From assembly GCA_025765615.1 (NCBI GenBank), contig JAIVFJ010000074.1, positions 62,001 to 126,000 on the forward strand: a stretch of 64,000 nucleotides of DNA, written 5' to 3'. The position numbers and the translations under genes are program-made. Under the pieces are notes generated by a model. That model ran no database searches. It saw only the letters and a list, made by a program, of their open reading frames with translations, and was not told where the DNA came from. The stretch is from Zopfochytrium polystomum (taxonomy: Eukaryota > Chytridiomycota > Chytridiomycetes > Chytridiales > Chytridiaceae). The first letter of the stretch is position 1; the number at the start of each line of letters is the position of its first letter. Positions 10,713-23,035 of this stretch are shown here, piece after piece.

Positions 10713-12475
10713 ATGGGCAAACAAGGAGGTGTAGTTCCTGGCCCGTCGCTCACGCCACCGGCGCTGGCGGCCCGCGGAGATCGGCGGAAGCAACGAAGGG
10801 TTGATCCTTCTGCTCAAACTTCCGATGCCCTTTTCTTCGCACTCCTGGGCCTTGACGGTGCCGGAAAGTCTACTGTTCTCGCTAGGCTCAAAAAAGGTAT
10901 AGTATGCGAGTTGGCGAGATGCACAACTCATGTAGGTCCCACATTCTTCAACGATCGTTTTCCACTTTGAAACCATCCGGCGCTCAAGACCTCGGACCAG
11001 CCCCGAAAGCAAGCTGGGGATTCTCGGTACAGACCATTGGCGTTCGGGTTGGCTGGCGGCGGATGCAAGCGACTTTCTACGATGTTGGTGGCTCTGCGAA
11101 AATTCGAAACATCTGGACAAATTACCTTGCAGATGTGAGCACAAAAAGTTGCGTAGTCGTTCTCCCGTAATGTCTTGGGCCGAACCGCACTTTCCCAGGT
11201 CCATGGCTGTTTCTACGTTGTGGACTCAGCGGACGGAAACCGCCTCGCGGAGTCTGCTGAAGCACTCCGCAGGATTTACATGGATTCGCGCTTGAACGGG
11301 AAGCCCCTGGTGATGTAAGATTCCTTATTTCTCACAAATTGTTTTCGTTAAAGGTGTTTCACGCTAGACTGGCGAATAAACAAAATCTGCCAGGAGCGGA
11401 GGCTGATCTGGCAAAGTTCGCCAGCCTCCTAGATGTCGCGAAACTTTGCCCAGCAGGCGAGGATTCATTCTTGCGCGAGCGAAGCGCTTCGAGCATCACT
11501 GTCGGACGACATATTATGATTCAAAAGTGCGTCGCTGAAAAAGTCGGCTTTTGGGGACGAACATGCGACTCTGGAATACGGAAAGGTGATGATCCGTAGT
11601 CTCGAGAATCCGTTTGTACTGATTGATCCCCTCGGTGCTGACTAGGGCTTCACTGGATGGTTCACACCGTCCTGGACAAAATTTCGACACTGGCACCAAG
11701 AATTGCACGAGATACAGCACAACAGAAACTGGCTTGGGAGCGAGAGAAAGAGGAGCAGCGGGTACGCGTGGAGCAGTATCAGCGTAGCACCGCTCAGCAA
11801 GGCCATCAGTCGACCGAGGCAGGGGTTAGAAGCTTCAATTCGTCGTCTCGCGGCTCGCCCTCCGCTCCACAGAGAAAAGCACCACTTCCTCCAGCACAAG
11901 AACCCACAACGACCAAGGCATTCTCCACCACCGAAGAAGCGACCATCAATCAGTTATTTTTGCCAGAGGAGCCACTCCGCGCGAGCGAATCATCTTTCAG
12001 CATCAGTACAGACCCCACAGATTTGCTGGAGCCAACCTCCTGGAACAGGGAAGAAAGTTCAGTCGTAGACTGCGCTAGAGGAGGGGAGTCGGCAACTGAC
12101 TGCGTTGCTTCGAGCTTGCCGGCAACGGCATTGTTGAGCGACGCCGCGCGCAAAATGCTCCAGCAAACGCTGCATGACTCGAAAATGAGCAGTGAGGACG
12201 ATATTCACGTTGACGTGACCGCCGCCGCAGGTGTTCGCGGCCCCGCCAAACATGTGACGAGCGCTACCGGAGGAGGAGGAGGTTTGCATGCGGTGCAGCT
12301 GCCGATGTCGCTGCCGCTTCCGCTGCTTGACCCCGCGCGAGCACCGGCGAGGGCAATCGCGGGCGGAAGCGCCGCTCTTCTTCCTCCCATCCAGGCGGTC
12401 GGCGGCGGTGTGAGGGGGGTGGTGGTGGTAGGCGCCGTCGGGGGGACCGGTTCGCAAGATCGCGACGCGCGATAG
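10713..12475 (+). CDS. ARL13: ARL13-like ciliary small GTPase
   Basis: An ADP-ribosylation-factor-like GTPase of the ARL13 family, which acts in ciliary/flagellar membranes, notably as exchange factor for ARL3. Exons are 10713-10896, 10989-11134, 11199-11314, 11368-11585 and 11646-12475, with all phases consistent, giving 497 aa. G1 is GLDGAGKST, G3 is DVGGSAKIRNIW (no catalytic Gln, as in ARL13B) and G4 is ANKQ. The family signature continues with DSGIRKGLHWMVHTVLDKI, then a charged helix (REKEEQRVRVEQY) and a long disordered, Ser/Pro/Gly-rich tail. No frame change is needed. I chose the first in-frame ATG (10713); the N-terminus could extend through the membrane-like frame upstream. This gene implies a flagellated organism. 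Confidence 0.85.
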
Positions 12476-12761
12476 CTGCGTGCTGCCCAACAACAGAAAA
12501 CAAAAAGAAAGAAAGGCTTCCTTGTCACAAACCAAAGAGACAAAGGGGTCGTTCAAGTCAGACGCGCTGACGGCCCGACCCACACCCTTCCCCCTTCCTT
12601 CTCCATTGCGGCGCTCGCGGACGCCAACGCCGCGCCTGCTCTGGACGTCCGACGCCCGTCGCACGCTTTCCGACCAAGTAGCATATACTGGCCCGGCTGC
12701 TCCCCTTATACGTGACCGCCGTCCCTCCCAACCTCGCGTCGGCTGCCCCCACCTCTGCAAA

Positions 12762-15700
12762 ATGCTGCTGCTTCGAATTCTGAGGGCATCCGCGTTACGC
12801 CGGCCGCCCTCTCCGGTGAATGCCTCTCCGATCGTTGCGGCACCCTGCTCTTCCTCCTCACGGATGCAGGACGCTTCGAGACTTGCTCGTGGCTATCATC
12901 TTCTCAGTCATTCACGGCCCGTTCGCGCCGTTTCTCCCGTCGGGTCGATGGAGCCCGTCAACTCGCTTTTTGCTCGCTCGCTGGTCCAGACCCGTCGAAT
13001 TGCAACCTCATTCACGCCAGAACCTTCCTCTATTTCCACGGTGCGGACGGCGTACGCGACTGCAATAAATGAATTCGTTTCCTACGCTGAAGCGCTCAAA
13101 AGTGCTACGCCAGATACATCCGGCGGTACCCAGTCTCCCAACGAATTGGTGCAAAAAATTCTCGACAGTCGACCATACCCTGGAGCAGGGTATGGCCCTT
13201 TCCTGAAAGATATTCGAATGATTCTTTCGCATCTCAACGGGCAACCCCTGACCGTCGATGGATTTCTTTTTTCGTCGATTCTCACAGTTCTGGCTGCAGA
13301 GCAAACGGCGGCTGAGCAGCTTGTGGAGTCGCACCAGCAGAAGCTCAGATGTTTTCCGACCGTTGACCGTTCTGCCAAAGCAGGAAATCCTTCCCAACCC
13401 GACGCTAATGTCAATTTATACTTTAAATCGAACAAGGCGGACGTTGCGGCGAAGTTGAAGTACCTAACGTTATTGAGTGAAGCGTACGAAGAGGTTGCAT
13501 TGAAGATGTGGGAGGAAAGCAGTGGTATTGTCAAACGAGCCACAGATTACGACGCCCTTATTCGAATCTATTCCACCAGAGGAGCGGCATTGAAAGCGAT
13601 TGAGGCGTTTGCTCTGATGAAAGACGCTTCAGTTTCGCCCACCGTTGACACGTACGCGGGGCTTATAGCTGCTTCGGGACGAGCTGGAGATCTAGATAGG
13701 GCCTTTGCGTTCTTTGAGGAGTACAGATCCTCAGAATTACCGACAGGATCATCCCCATACTATGAAATGATTAAGGCTTACGCCAAAAACGGGAAAGTTG
13801 ATCAGGCCTTGGCGGTCATATCTACTGTGCTTGCAGAGGACGGCGTGATCCTGGACGCCTCCTTTTTTGAGACCTTCCTTCGGTCTCTCTATAAGGTAAA
13901 TCAGTTGGACACTATTCTGCAATGGCATGAGCACCTGAAGTCGAAATCCTCCGAGAATCTGCCCGACGTTACGGAGGCTATATCAGAAATTGCTTTTGCA
14001 GCAGCTGTTGACGCTGGGAACTTCCAGCTGGCTGAAACCCTTTTCCACCAGTTTTCCCTCGCCACCGACGCCACCGCTCTATGTCTTTTTGGCACAATGG
14101 CAACCACCAATCTCCGCGAGGACTTAGCCCTGTTGGTTCTTAAGCGGTTGCACGACAACAGAGGCAGTTTCTATCGGCCTGTTTCGACTTTTGTCCAGGC
14201 CTTAGACGCCTGCTTTAGCTTGTCAGAACGAGAAGCGAGCACTGCTTGCCATGTTTTCGATGTGGGATTCGATCCTGAAGTCTCGGACTGGTTTGCGGGG
14301 CGTTATATGTCCTCACTTCAGAAAAACTGGTCTGGCATGTTGTCATTCTTCCGCCTGCTAAAGAACTCAGAGACCCGACCGGAGATGAAAAAGGTTAGGG
14401 GAAGCTTATCTGCAGCCTTCTTCAGCCAAGTTGTCGGGAAAGATGTCAAAGCTTCTCCTCCAGTGACCGTCGAGGACTTCGACGACATCTTGGATGCGAC
14501 GAGGTTTCATTTTGTAAAAACGGGAAATCCAGGAGAACGGCGGCTTCTCGTCAGTCGGAAATTGCTGCAGGTCGTCGAAGAGATGCAAAGACGTGGCTTG
14601 AAGCCTACTTCAGCTCAATGCGATTTTATTGCCGATTATTTCCGCTCAGTGGGCGACAATAGAGGGCTGGGAGACTGGCTTGAGAAAATGCGGGCGTTGG
14701 GGGTTCTGAAAGGCCCTTTGGTGAAAGGCGAGCGCATCGACCCGCAGGTACTCTCAAAAATCTCATCCGAAATGCGGAACGATATTCGAAAGGGCGAGCT
14801 CGATAGAGCGCTTTCCCATTATTACGACAAGTTGGTACCCGCGGGGCGCATTCCGCACAGTGATGTTGTGACCCTCGTAATGGGTGAGCTGATTGCACGG
14901 GGTCGTCTCGACGAGGCAAATGCAATGGCTGCAAGCGTTGAAGCTGCCCTTACAAGAGTTAAAGATCCCAATTCCTACCACGTTGCCGTTTTGATAGGCC
15001 AAGTTCGGGGGAACATCGCCAGCTATAATTTGATCCGAGCGAAGGAGTCCTTGGATATTCTACTATTCCCGTCCATCAAGAATGGAGTCACTCGCGAGAT
15101 TCTCCTCTCGTTTTGTCGTACCTTGGCGCAGAAGCTGTCCGAGAATCCGAACGTTGCACGAACGGAAGTGGAGCCAATAGCAATTTCGTTGTTCGAAACA
15201 ATCCCAAAAGCTGACAGCTTGGATTCCCAAACATGGGAGTGGCGAGAACTCTTGTTCCTTCTCAGCTACGGTGGACGCCACGAAGAAGCCGTCCGTCTGT
15301 ATCGCGAGCGAATGGTGACAAGCCCAAGAACGCTTGGTTCTAGCGCACTAGTCCAGTTTGTCCGCTGTGTATGTGATGGAGCGGATATCTCCACAGTCCT
15401 GTTTGTTATAGACGAGCTTCTTGAGACAGAGTCAGCGCGAGGGCGACCCGGCGAGGCAATCAGTGTTTCGGTTGGCATAGCCGTGGAGGCGTGCTTGAAC
15501 CGATTCCAAGATCTCCGCAGTGCTTTGATGCTCTACGACCGGGCATTCCGCCAATCATGCGTTCTGGATGAGACACAAAGGCTTCTGGCAGAGACGGTTA
15601 CTCTTCGAGTTCAGTCGTCGTTGGAGGCAGATGATGTTGACGATGCCTTATCATGGTCTTCGAAGGCGGTTACGCGCGGTTTCGGTCTCCCCCAATCAAC

Positions 15701-16233
15701 ATTAGAGCTTGTGGCCGAGAAAGCAATCGTCAGCTCATTAAGCGATCAGAGTAACGTACAGTCGCTGAGCTCGGCAGTCGAAGCGTGCAGATCGCTGGCA
15801 CTTTCGTACAGCTCTTCTTCACAGAGCGGATTGACTTGGCCGCCCACCCTCATGCCGTTGCTGGCCGATCTAGTGGGCGCTCTCTACCGCAGCAATGATG
15901 TGTCCTCGGCGAAGGAGTGTATGGGTCTCTTATACAACTATGGAGGTACAATCTGAACTGGGGGCGAGGATGTGCACGCGCTCATGTGAAATTTGTCTGA
16001 CCGGTTGCCTCCAAAACGCAGGTCCGGACGAGGTCGCGCGTCCTTATATCGTTCGCGCGCTGAAAGCGAGTGTTGGCAAGCAGCAGGAGCAGCAGGAGCA
16101 GCAGCAGCAGCAGCAGCAGGGCGACAGCGGGGCGGCGGACCGCGAGGGAAGCATTCTGCTGGAGCCGCTGCCCACCTCCGTCGCACGGGACGTGGTCCGA
16201 GAACTCGCGCTGAACAAGGAGACACAAAATTGA
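12762..16233 (+). CDS. Large pentatricopeptide-repeat (PPR) protein, probably mitochondrial
   Basis: Exons are 12762-15945 and 16022-16233 (76-bp intron), giving 1131 aa. The chosen ATG starts an Arg/Ser/Ala-rich, acid-free leader (MLLLRILRASALRRPP) typical of mitochondrial targeting; the same frame is open to 12480 but those residues look like untranslated sequence. Helical-hairpin repeats of about 35 residues are visible, for example DYDALIRIYSTRGAALKAIE, TYAGLIAASGRAGDLDRAFA and YYEMIKAYAKNGKVDQALAV. PPR proteins bind organellar RNA for processing, stability or translation; the specific target cannot be inferred. The second exon adds a CAG-encoded glutamine run (16081-16118) near the C-terminus. 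The frame is open for over 3.1 kb without a single break, in contrast to NOP56. Confidence 0.85.
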
Positions 16234-16308
16234 TTTTCACACAAAAAATTCCTTGACGTGGTCGTTTACTTCAAAATTCCATTAGGACGGGTGGCTGGGG
16301 TGGAAAAA

Positions 16309-18749
16309 ATGGCCGAGCGCACCGTGGCGGCGTCGCCCGCGTCTCCCGCGTCTCCTTCGTCCTCGTCGTCGCCTTTCTCACGGTCCCCGAACTACCCGAC
16401 GCTGTTGGCGAACTTGGGCGGCGCGGCACCAAACAGGGCCGATCCTCCTCCAATCGCGGTGAAAGAGGCCGCCGCCGTTGCAGCCTCCACGCACCCGACG
16501 CCGACTCCTCCTCTTCGAAGCGACGACGCACCCACACGAACAACTGCGCCATCACTCACTCCCACCTCCTCCGCATCACCGCTCACTCCTGTCGGGGCGG
16601 GCGCACTGGCCGGACCATCGGGATCACAGAGCCCAATCTCTGCTTTGCGAACGGCGCACTCGGCTCCAGCGCCGGACTCGTCGCTATCGAAGACGACGGA
16701 GCCTGATGGTGCAGATGATGTGAGTGAAAAAATAGTCGATGCCTTTGATCTGACGTAACCAGGCCCGCGTCCTTTCTGACACTGATGACTCGTTGGACGA
16801 TCACGCTGCGGGCCCCGACTCGGAATGGAGGGCCAATGATCCATACGACTCCGACAACGGTCTTGAGTACCCCTCTGACTATTTAGGCTCGCTTCGTGTG
16901 GAAAAGGTTTTGAAGGGAGGCTATCTCAAAAAGAAGGGAGAGAAGCGCAAGGTAATGCTGAACTCACTCCTTCCGTCTTATTGATTCATGATACGTCCAT
17001 TATATTCGGCAGACATGGAAGAAACGGTGGTTTGTGCTTAGAACAACTCGGCTCGCTTACTACAAGAACGAAAAGGAGTACGAGCTTTTGAAGATGATTC
17101 CTATTGCGGACATTCATACCGTCGCGCCAGTCGAGCTGAAAAAGCGCGTTCTGGTCTTCGCCATTATTACTCGGCAGCGGACGTACTACATTCAGGCCGA
17201 GTCCCAAAGAGACATGGAGGCGTGGATCAGTGCTCTGCGAGAATCCCAGAAAGAGGTCGAAAAGATGACGGGGGGCCCGCCACCAGCCATTAGAACCCGA
17301 GGTCTAAGCCTTGCAGCGAAAGGTGGAAGTACGTCGGCAGGAGCGGAAGTGACTTCTCCCTCCGCAAATGCTTTCCAGGAGGCAGAGCATCTCAACCCCA
17401 ACTCGTCGTCGTCAGCGCATCGTGAGGTTCGAGTCCATTTCGCGGAACCGGGGCAAACACCACAGCAAATACATGCTCCCCGCTCAAGTGTGGGCGGATC
17501 AGTACTGCGAACGTCTGTGGCGTCGGCTTTGAAAGCGGCAGTTGAGCCCCCACTGTCTGTGTCATTCTCGGCCGATACCGAGTCTCTCGAATCCTCAGTC
17601 CTCGCTCCATCGTACACATCCTCGTCTCTTGGTGGTGCAGATAGATCGGCAGACGACACGGAGTCGCAGCTGTCACACCAGGGCTCAGCGTTCACGGTGG
17701 AATCACTGCTGACTTACGTATCCACTCCGTCCACAACAGCTCACACGCCTGACATAACGCAGAACTATGTGCAAGCCGAGCCAAGCGCTGGTGGAGGCAA
17801 CGTTGGGGAAACAGCGAAGGCGGAGGGAATCTTTGGCTCCGATGGTGCCGCTCGGGATACTGATGTTGATGCGAATGCTGAGATCTCCTCTCCACCGAAC
17901 AACCGCCAGCAGTCGCTCAGCGCCGTTTCCGAAATAACAGAGCATGTTGCACCGGGAACGACCTCTTTAGAAGCTACGAACAGCCGGCAGGGCAGCTTGT
18001 CCGAAAGCCCTCACTCTTCCGCGGATTCTCGCCCGCAGGCTTTGGGCGTCCGCTTCGTGGACGACCCTGGTAGAGAGCTCAGAGGAGAGGATGGCGGGGG
18101 CCCAAGCGATTCCCGACGGAGCGGGCTCCGTGGACACCGCCAGGTCTCTGAAAAGTCTCCGCCTCTTGGTTCCCCCTCGCAGCGTCGAGAAGTCCTGTCT
18201 AGTAGCGAGGAGGAAGAGGATCTAGAACGAGGAGATGAATCAGACTCAACCATCAACGACAACAAGGTGGTTTTCGAAGGATACTTAATGAAACAAGGGA
18301 CAAAATACAAGCAGGTTCGAGTTTTTCTTTCTCTGATGCTTCGTTTTGATGGCGGTTTGTCCAGTCCTGGAAGAAGAGGTGGTTTGTGCTCCGAAATGGG
18401 AAGTTAACCTGTTATAAGAACAACGAGGTGAGTCGTGGCGTGGGAGCTACGCTTGTAAATGGTTGCGATAGAGGAAGGGTAGGACCTGAACGCTGATTTT
18501 CCTTTTTGCCACGCACGTGCAACAAATCTTCACCGCCGAAAGGAGTATGTGGTGAAACGACTGATACCGCTGCGTCTTGTCCTTGACGTTCTCGAGATTG
18601 ATCCACCGAGTCGAAACCACCAATTTTGCTTCAAGGTTGTTCTTCCCAAACGCAATCTGATACTCTCAGCTTCGTCAGCAGCCGACATGGTTGGGTGGAT
18701 CCAGGCGCTTCGAGCGATTCACAAGCTTGTTTCTGAACGCCAGCATTGA
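16309..18749 (+). CDS. Tandem PH-domain protein
   Basis: Exons are 16309-16719, 16763-16951, 17013-18314, 18365-18427 and 18543-18749, giving 723 aa. The first intron is only 43 bp. After a Ser/Pro/Ala-rich N-terminus (about 150 aa) comes PH domain 1 (GYLKKKGEKRK-TWKKRWFVLRTTRLAYYKNEKE, ending MEAWISALRE, about 190-290). A disordered linker of some 350 residues follows, then PH domain 2 (GYLMKQGTKYKQ-SWKKRWFVLRNGKLTCYKNNE, ending MVGWIQALRAIH) at the C-terminus. Both domains have the KxWKKRWFVL strand and the invariant C-terminal Trp. PH pairs of this kind bind phosphoinositides and act as membrane-recruited adaptors; the ligand is not predictable here. In both domains the WKKRW strand opens a new exon, so the duplication kept an intron position. 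Confidence 0.9.
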
Positions 18750-18759
18750 AGACGGGCGC

Positions 18760-19526
18760 GTTACGTGACAAGAGTGCTCGTCATACCAGCAGGGATGTGC
18801 AGGGCGCTTAGAGAGCTGGAAGACGAACGAACCGTTGCAGACATTGCAATGAGTTTGAGGGCTTGGTAAATTTTTCAAATGTTGAAGCTGCATCAATACA
18901 TATATGCTGTGAAGGGCTCATAGAAAAAGCATTTACCCAAAATTTTATTCGGAAGTGGTCGTTCTGATCAATTTTTTATTTCTTTTTTTTCTTTTTTTTC
19001 TTTTTTGCATTTGTCTCTTTTGGGGGGGCTGGCGATCTTGCAAAGCCAGGGAGGAGCGGGCGGGACAAGCAAGCGCAAAGCACCCCCAATAGACGAACGC
19101 ACCCACAGCTCGCCCGCCCTCGACGGCCGCTCGACCCCGCGCGCGAACGACGCCAAACGTCAGCCACCTTTCGCCGCACCGCACCGCACCGCACCGCGCC
19201 CGCCAGCCCGCCCCGCCCGCCCGCCGTCCACGGCCCACCCGCCCCTTCCCTTCCACTCATCGTGAGGATTCGATTGTCACCCTACGCACCTGCTCTTTCT
19301 GCTCCGCCCCGCATCCCCCCAAGTCCGAAAACCAAACCCTTCCCCCTTTCGGCGGCAGCGGCAGCGGCCGTTCGACCATTGTCTGTCTGTCTGTCTGCCT
19401 GTCTGTCTGTCTCTCTCTCCCCCACACTCGCTCTCTCTCTCGGTCTCTTTCCGCTCTCTCTCTCCGTCTCTCTGTCTCTCTCTCTCCCTCTCTCTCTCTC
19501 TCTCCCTCTCTCTCTCTCTCCCTCTC

Positions 19527-19557
<31 letters not shown>

Positions 19558-19990
19558 CACGCTCACACTCTCTCTCTCTTCGTGTCCCACAAACCGCCTT
19601 CCCGAACATCCCGCACTGGCAGTTGTCGGTGATACTCCACACCCGCCGTTTGTCTGGCTGGCCTCGGGTGGCAGGGTAAAACATACCTTCTGCCAACCAC
19701 CCACCCCCAACCACCCCCCCTACTGTCGTTGCTCCCCGCAAGTCGTCGTGCCCACCGCCCACCGCCCACCGCCCACCATTGCGAAGTCCCCCACCCCTAC
19801 CCCTTTGCAACTGCTCCTTTTCACAAACATGAAGCTAGGATGACGTTCGCTGGCGGCTCTCCAATCCCTCAAACTCTTCATCACCCTCTGCAACTGCTTT
19901 GCCTGAATTGACCTTGCTTCCGCTTTCAGTCTCCTGCCAACTGCGTGGTTCTCTTTCGGCCTTTGTCAGACGTTTGCTCAGCTTTACTCC
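18760..19990. promoter_or_regulatory. Long CT-rich upstream region of the WNK gene
   Basis: About 1.2 kb between the PH gene stop and the WNK start. It holds a T-rich run near 18973-19012, a C-rich stretch with repeated CCGCA/CCGCC words (19160-19255), (CTGT)n at 19381-19411 and an almost uninterrupted (CT)n tract at about 19412-19580, all pyrimidine on the sense strand of the downstream kinase. Repeated CCCACCG occurs at 19755-19780. No coding region was supported. Confidence 0.6.
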
Positions 19991-19992
19991 CC

Positions 19993-22900
19993 ATGGATCA
20001 CTACCGTTTACCCCGAAACCAGCCACCAACCACTTCTCAAATCGGCCACCCCTTCAGATCACGCCCTCGTCATCAACTCGAAGGAACCTCAGATGCGGAA
20101 ACATCGAGCTCGCAGGAAGATGACGAAGAGGATAACGCCGTAGTTGAGGTTCGATCCAGTTTCTGTCTCAAGAAAAATGGCCTGACCGCTTTCTTCGGTC
20201 CACAAAGACTGACCCCTCTGGACGCTTCTCCCGTTACCGTAAGGCCCTCGGAAAGGGCGCATACAAAGCCGTTTACAAAGCTTTTGATGAAGAAGAGGGT
20301 AAAGAAGTTGCCTGGAATCAACTTCGAGTTGATCACCTGGCAAAACGCGATGCACAACGTGTTTTATCCGAAATCGCTATTCTCCAGTCCCTGAGAAACG
20401 ACTACATTATCAATTTACTGCATCACTGGGAAGCAAAGGGAAGAGACGGGCGGGAACGAGTCTACTTCATAACTGAGCTGATGACGTCGGGCACATTGAA
20501 AACTTTTTTGAAAAAGTCGAAAGCCGCCATCAAGCCCAAAGTGTTGCGGAGTTACTGCAAACAGATTCTCTTGGGACTGGAATATTTGCACTCTCGAAGT
20601 CCCCCAATTATCCACAGGTACAAACTTTTCTGTTCGCCGATTTCGATCTGAGCCACCTTTCATTTAGGGACCTCAAATGTGACAATATTTTTGTCAACGG
20701 CTTCAATGGTCAGGTTAAACTCGGTGACCTTGGGCTGGCAATCGTCAAAAGTAGGGATCACGTGTCATCCGTGCTGGGGTATGCGATGTCCTTTTGCGTC
20801 GAAGTGATCTCATCCGACTGCACCTTTTACTAGAACTCCTGAATTCATGGCTCCTGAATTGTACGATGAGAACTACGACGAGAAAGTCGATATATACGCA
20901 TTCGGGATGGTGGTAATGGAAATCGTGACCAAGGAATACCCATACTCGGAATGCACGAATCAGGCGCAAATCTATAAGAGAGTTACCTCGCAGGTCAAAC
21001 CGCTGGCAATCCAAAAGGTCCAGGACAGGGAAACAAGGGAGTTCATCGAGCTATGCACACGGTTCAACCCAGCTGAGCGCCCTTCCGCCAGGGAGCTTCT
21101 CCAAAGCTCGTTTCTGAATGCCCCCATCCCTCAGAGCACAGATGCGCTTGCTGATGCAGATGTGCGTCAACTTTCAGCCACTGACTCATCGCTCGGCAGC
21201 AGCAAGGAGGAAGGGTCGAACAGAAACCAACATGGAGCAGCATCGCCAAAACGTGCACTGGGAATCGCACACTCACAGACTGATTTCGACTCGGTTGGCC
21301 CATCTTCCTCGATCCCTCCAAACTCACTGCCGCAGATTCATTTTGGCGCGGAGCCAGAACGGTTGAAAGCACTTCCGTCTGTTCCAGTTGCGACTTCGTT
21401 TCCCGCTGGCTCCGCCCCGTCAGTGATTTTCGAAATGGTCGACCGAGTCTCGGAAAGCGTGGTGACCTTGCGAATGGTCTACAGCGTCCCCGGCCGAGAA
21501 AAAGCTCAAGAAATTCGCTTTCCGTTCAATCTTCCGGAAGATACAGCGACAGATGTTATATCTGAAATGGTGAAAGAGAATCTGATCGATGCCGCAGACG
21601 AGCAGCTTGCCCGAAGGAAATTGGAGGAAAAAGTGAAAGGCTTCCTTTTGGCTAAGATTACCCCAGCAATTAGGGGCGTTGGCACCGAATCGCAATACAC
21701 TCCGGTTTCCGCGAACTCCTCCAGGGCACCCTCACCAATTCACATGGCTAAACCCCACGTCGTTGGACTTGAACTATAAACATGATTCTTATTCCATGAC
21801 TGTTCCTCGGTTGCGGCAGTCTGTGAGCGACCTAAAACAGTCTGCAATGTTCAATTCGCTACCGAGGACTGCGACTGCAAACGGGAATTCTTTCGATGTG
21901 TACCCACAATCCAATGCTCGTTCCCATCCCTTAGTTCCCACAATATCTCAATCATCTTCCCTGGAGATCTCATCACCCGATCAAAACGGGTTTTCGTACC
22001 CTCCCTCGCCGACGTTCGCAAATTCTTCAAGACCCGCAACATCAGACTCGCCATCTCCTCCTCTAGTCTTCTCCACGAGCCATGCGAAGCACAATAATGA
22101 CTCCAGTGCGTCAGCTGCATCGGGGCCAACGGCCATGGATTTCAGCGCCCCCACTCAAAGTAATTTCGGGAGAAGAGATGCTTCACAAGGTTCTCTGAAA
22201 CCAAGTGGCCCGACGGATTCCGACAGACTGGAGCGGTCATACTCTTCTGCTTCTGTTGCCAGTATCGCTTCATTAGCATCGACCATCTCTCAAGGAAGCA
22301 CAGTCGCCACACATTCTAGTAATTTGAACAACCCAACTCCTCAGCCAACACCTCCGCAGCCAACACCTGGCACTGTTCCAGCCTCCACTCAAAACCTTCA
22401 AAACGCAACCTTCCATCAGCAGTTTTTGGATCTTCAGGAGAGGAGTTTGAAGGACCTAGGCTCTCGTCCAGTAGTGGGACTCCCTCTTGGCGCTGCAGGA
22501 ATGGGACCGGTCAACCGGCTCAAAACCGAATCTCCGAACCATATCTGGCTGAAACCTAACCAAGGCTCAAAGCCGAGTGGGTCTCTATCCGCGAGCCTTC
22601 TTCTTGGCCAAGGCGCTGTATTTTTTGACAGCCCCGCAGCCTCAGGTGCAACGTGGCCACAAGTATCGAGCCCTGCAGCTTTTTCGCACGCAGTAAATGT
22701 TGTAAGACCAGAGTCTCCCCCGTCAGGCAACGGGTCTCAAACAAAACGTATGTCGTCATGATTTTGTATTTACGGAATTGCCGAACTGAAGGCTTCATTG
22801 TTTGCGACGACCAGTCACATTACAAATACCATCGAATAACGTTGCCGGCACCAAACCTTTAACAGCGCCGTCGATAGAAGCAACCACACTTTCTCCTTTT

Positions 22901-23035
22901 CCGCAACCACCGAGACCAAACAGTGTGGGTCCCAATCCAGCTCAGTTGAATAATGCCGAAAGTGCTGCGGCAATACGACAACAGAGCAGTTCCACTGGTT
23001 CTGTTCGTCGCGGCGTCGACGAACTGCTTGGGTAG
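19993..23035 (+). CDS. WNK: WNK-type serine/threonine kinase
   Basis: Exons are 19993-20148, 20208-20617, 20668-20778, 20834-22747 and 22815-23035, about 936 aa with one frame correction. The kinase domain follows [20 protein letters not shown]. As in WNKs, the glycine-rich loop carries the lysine ([10 protein letters not shown]) while the usual beta-3 lysine position reads VAWNQL. Catalytic motifs are HRDLKCDN, DLGLA and [10 protein letters not shown] second module near residues 435-505 ([20 protein letters not shown]...) resembles the WNK/OSR1 C-terminal (CCT-like) domain. The remaining C-terminus is Ser/Pro-rich. WNKs phosphorylate SPAK/OSR1-class kinases to control ion balance and cell volume. 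An extra base near 21750 (AAACCCC) breaks the frame after SPIHM; removing one A gives an exact codon count across all exons. Confidence 0.85.

Noticed and set aside
11500..11600. Frame shift in ARL13 before the GLHWMV segment
   Set aside because: The existing frame joins correctly through the intron at 11586-11645 (phase 1) and gives DSGIRKGLHWMV, which matches the family.
19262..19843. Long frames on both strands over the CT tract
   Set aside because: Microsatellite translation (Ser-Leu and Glu-Arg repeats) with no conserved sequence; regulatory or leader DNA is more likely.
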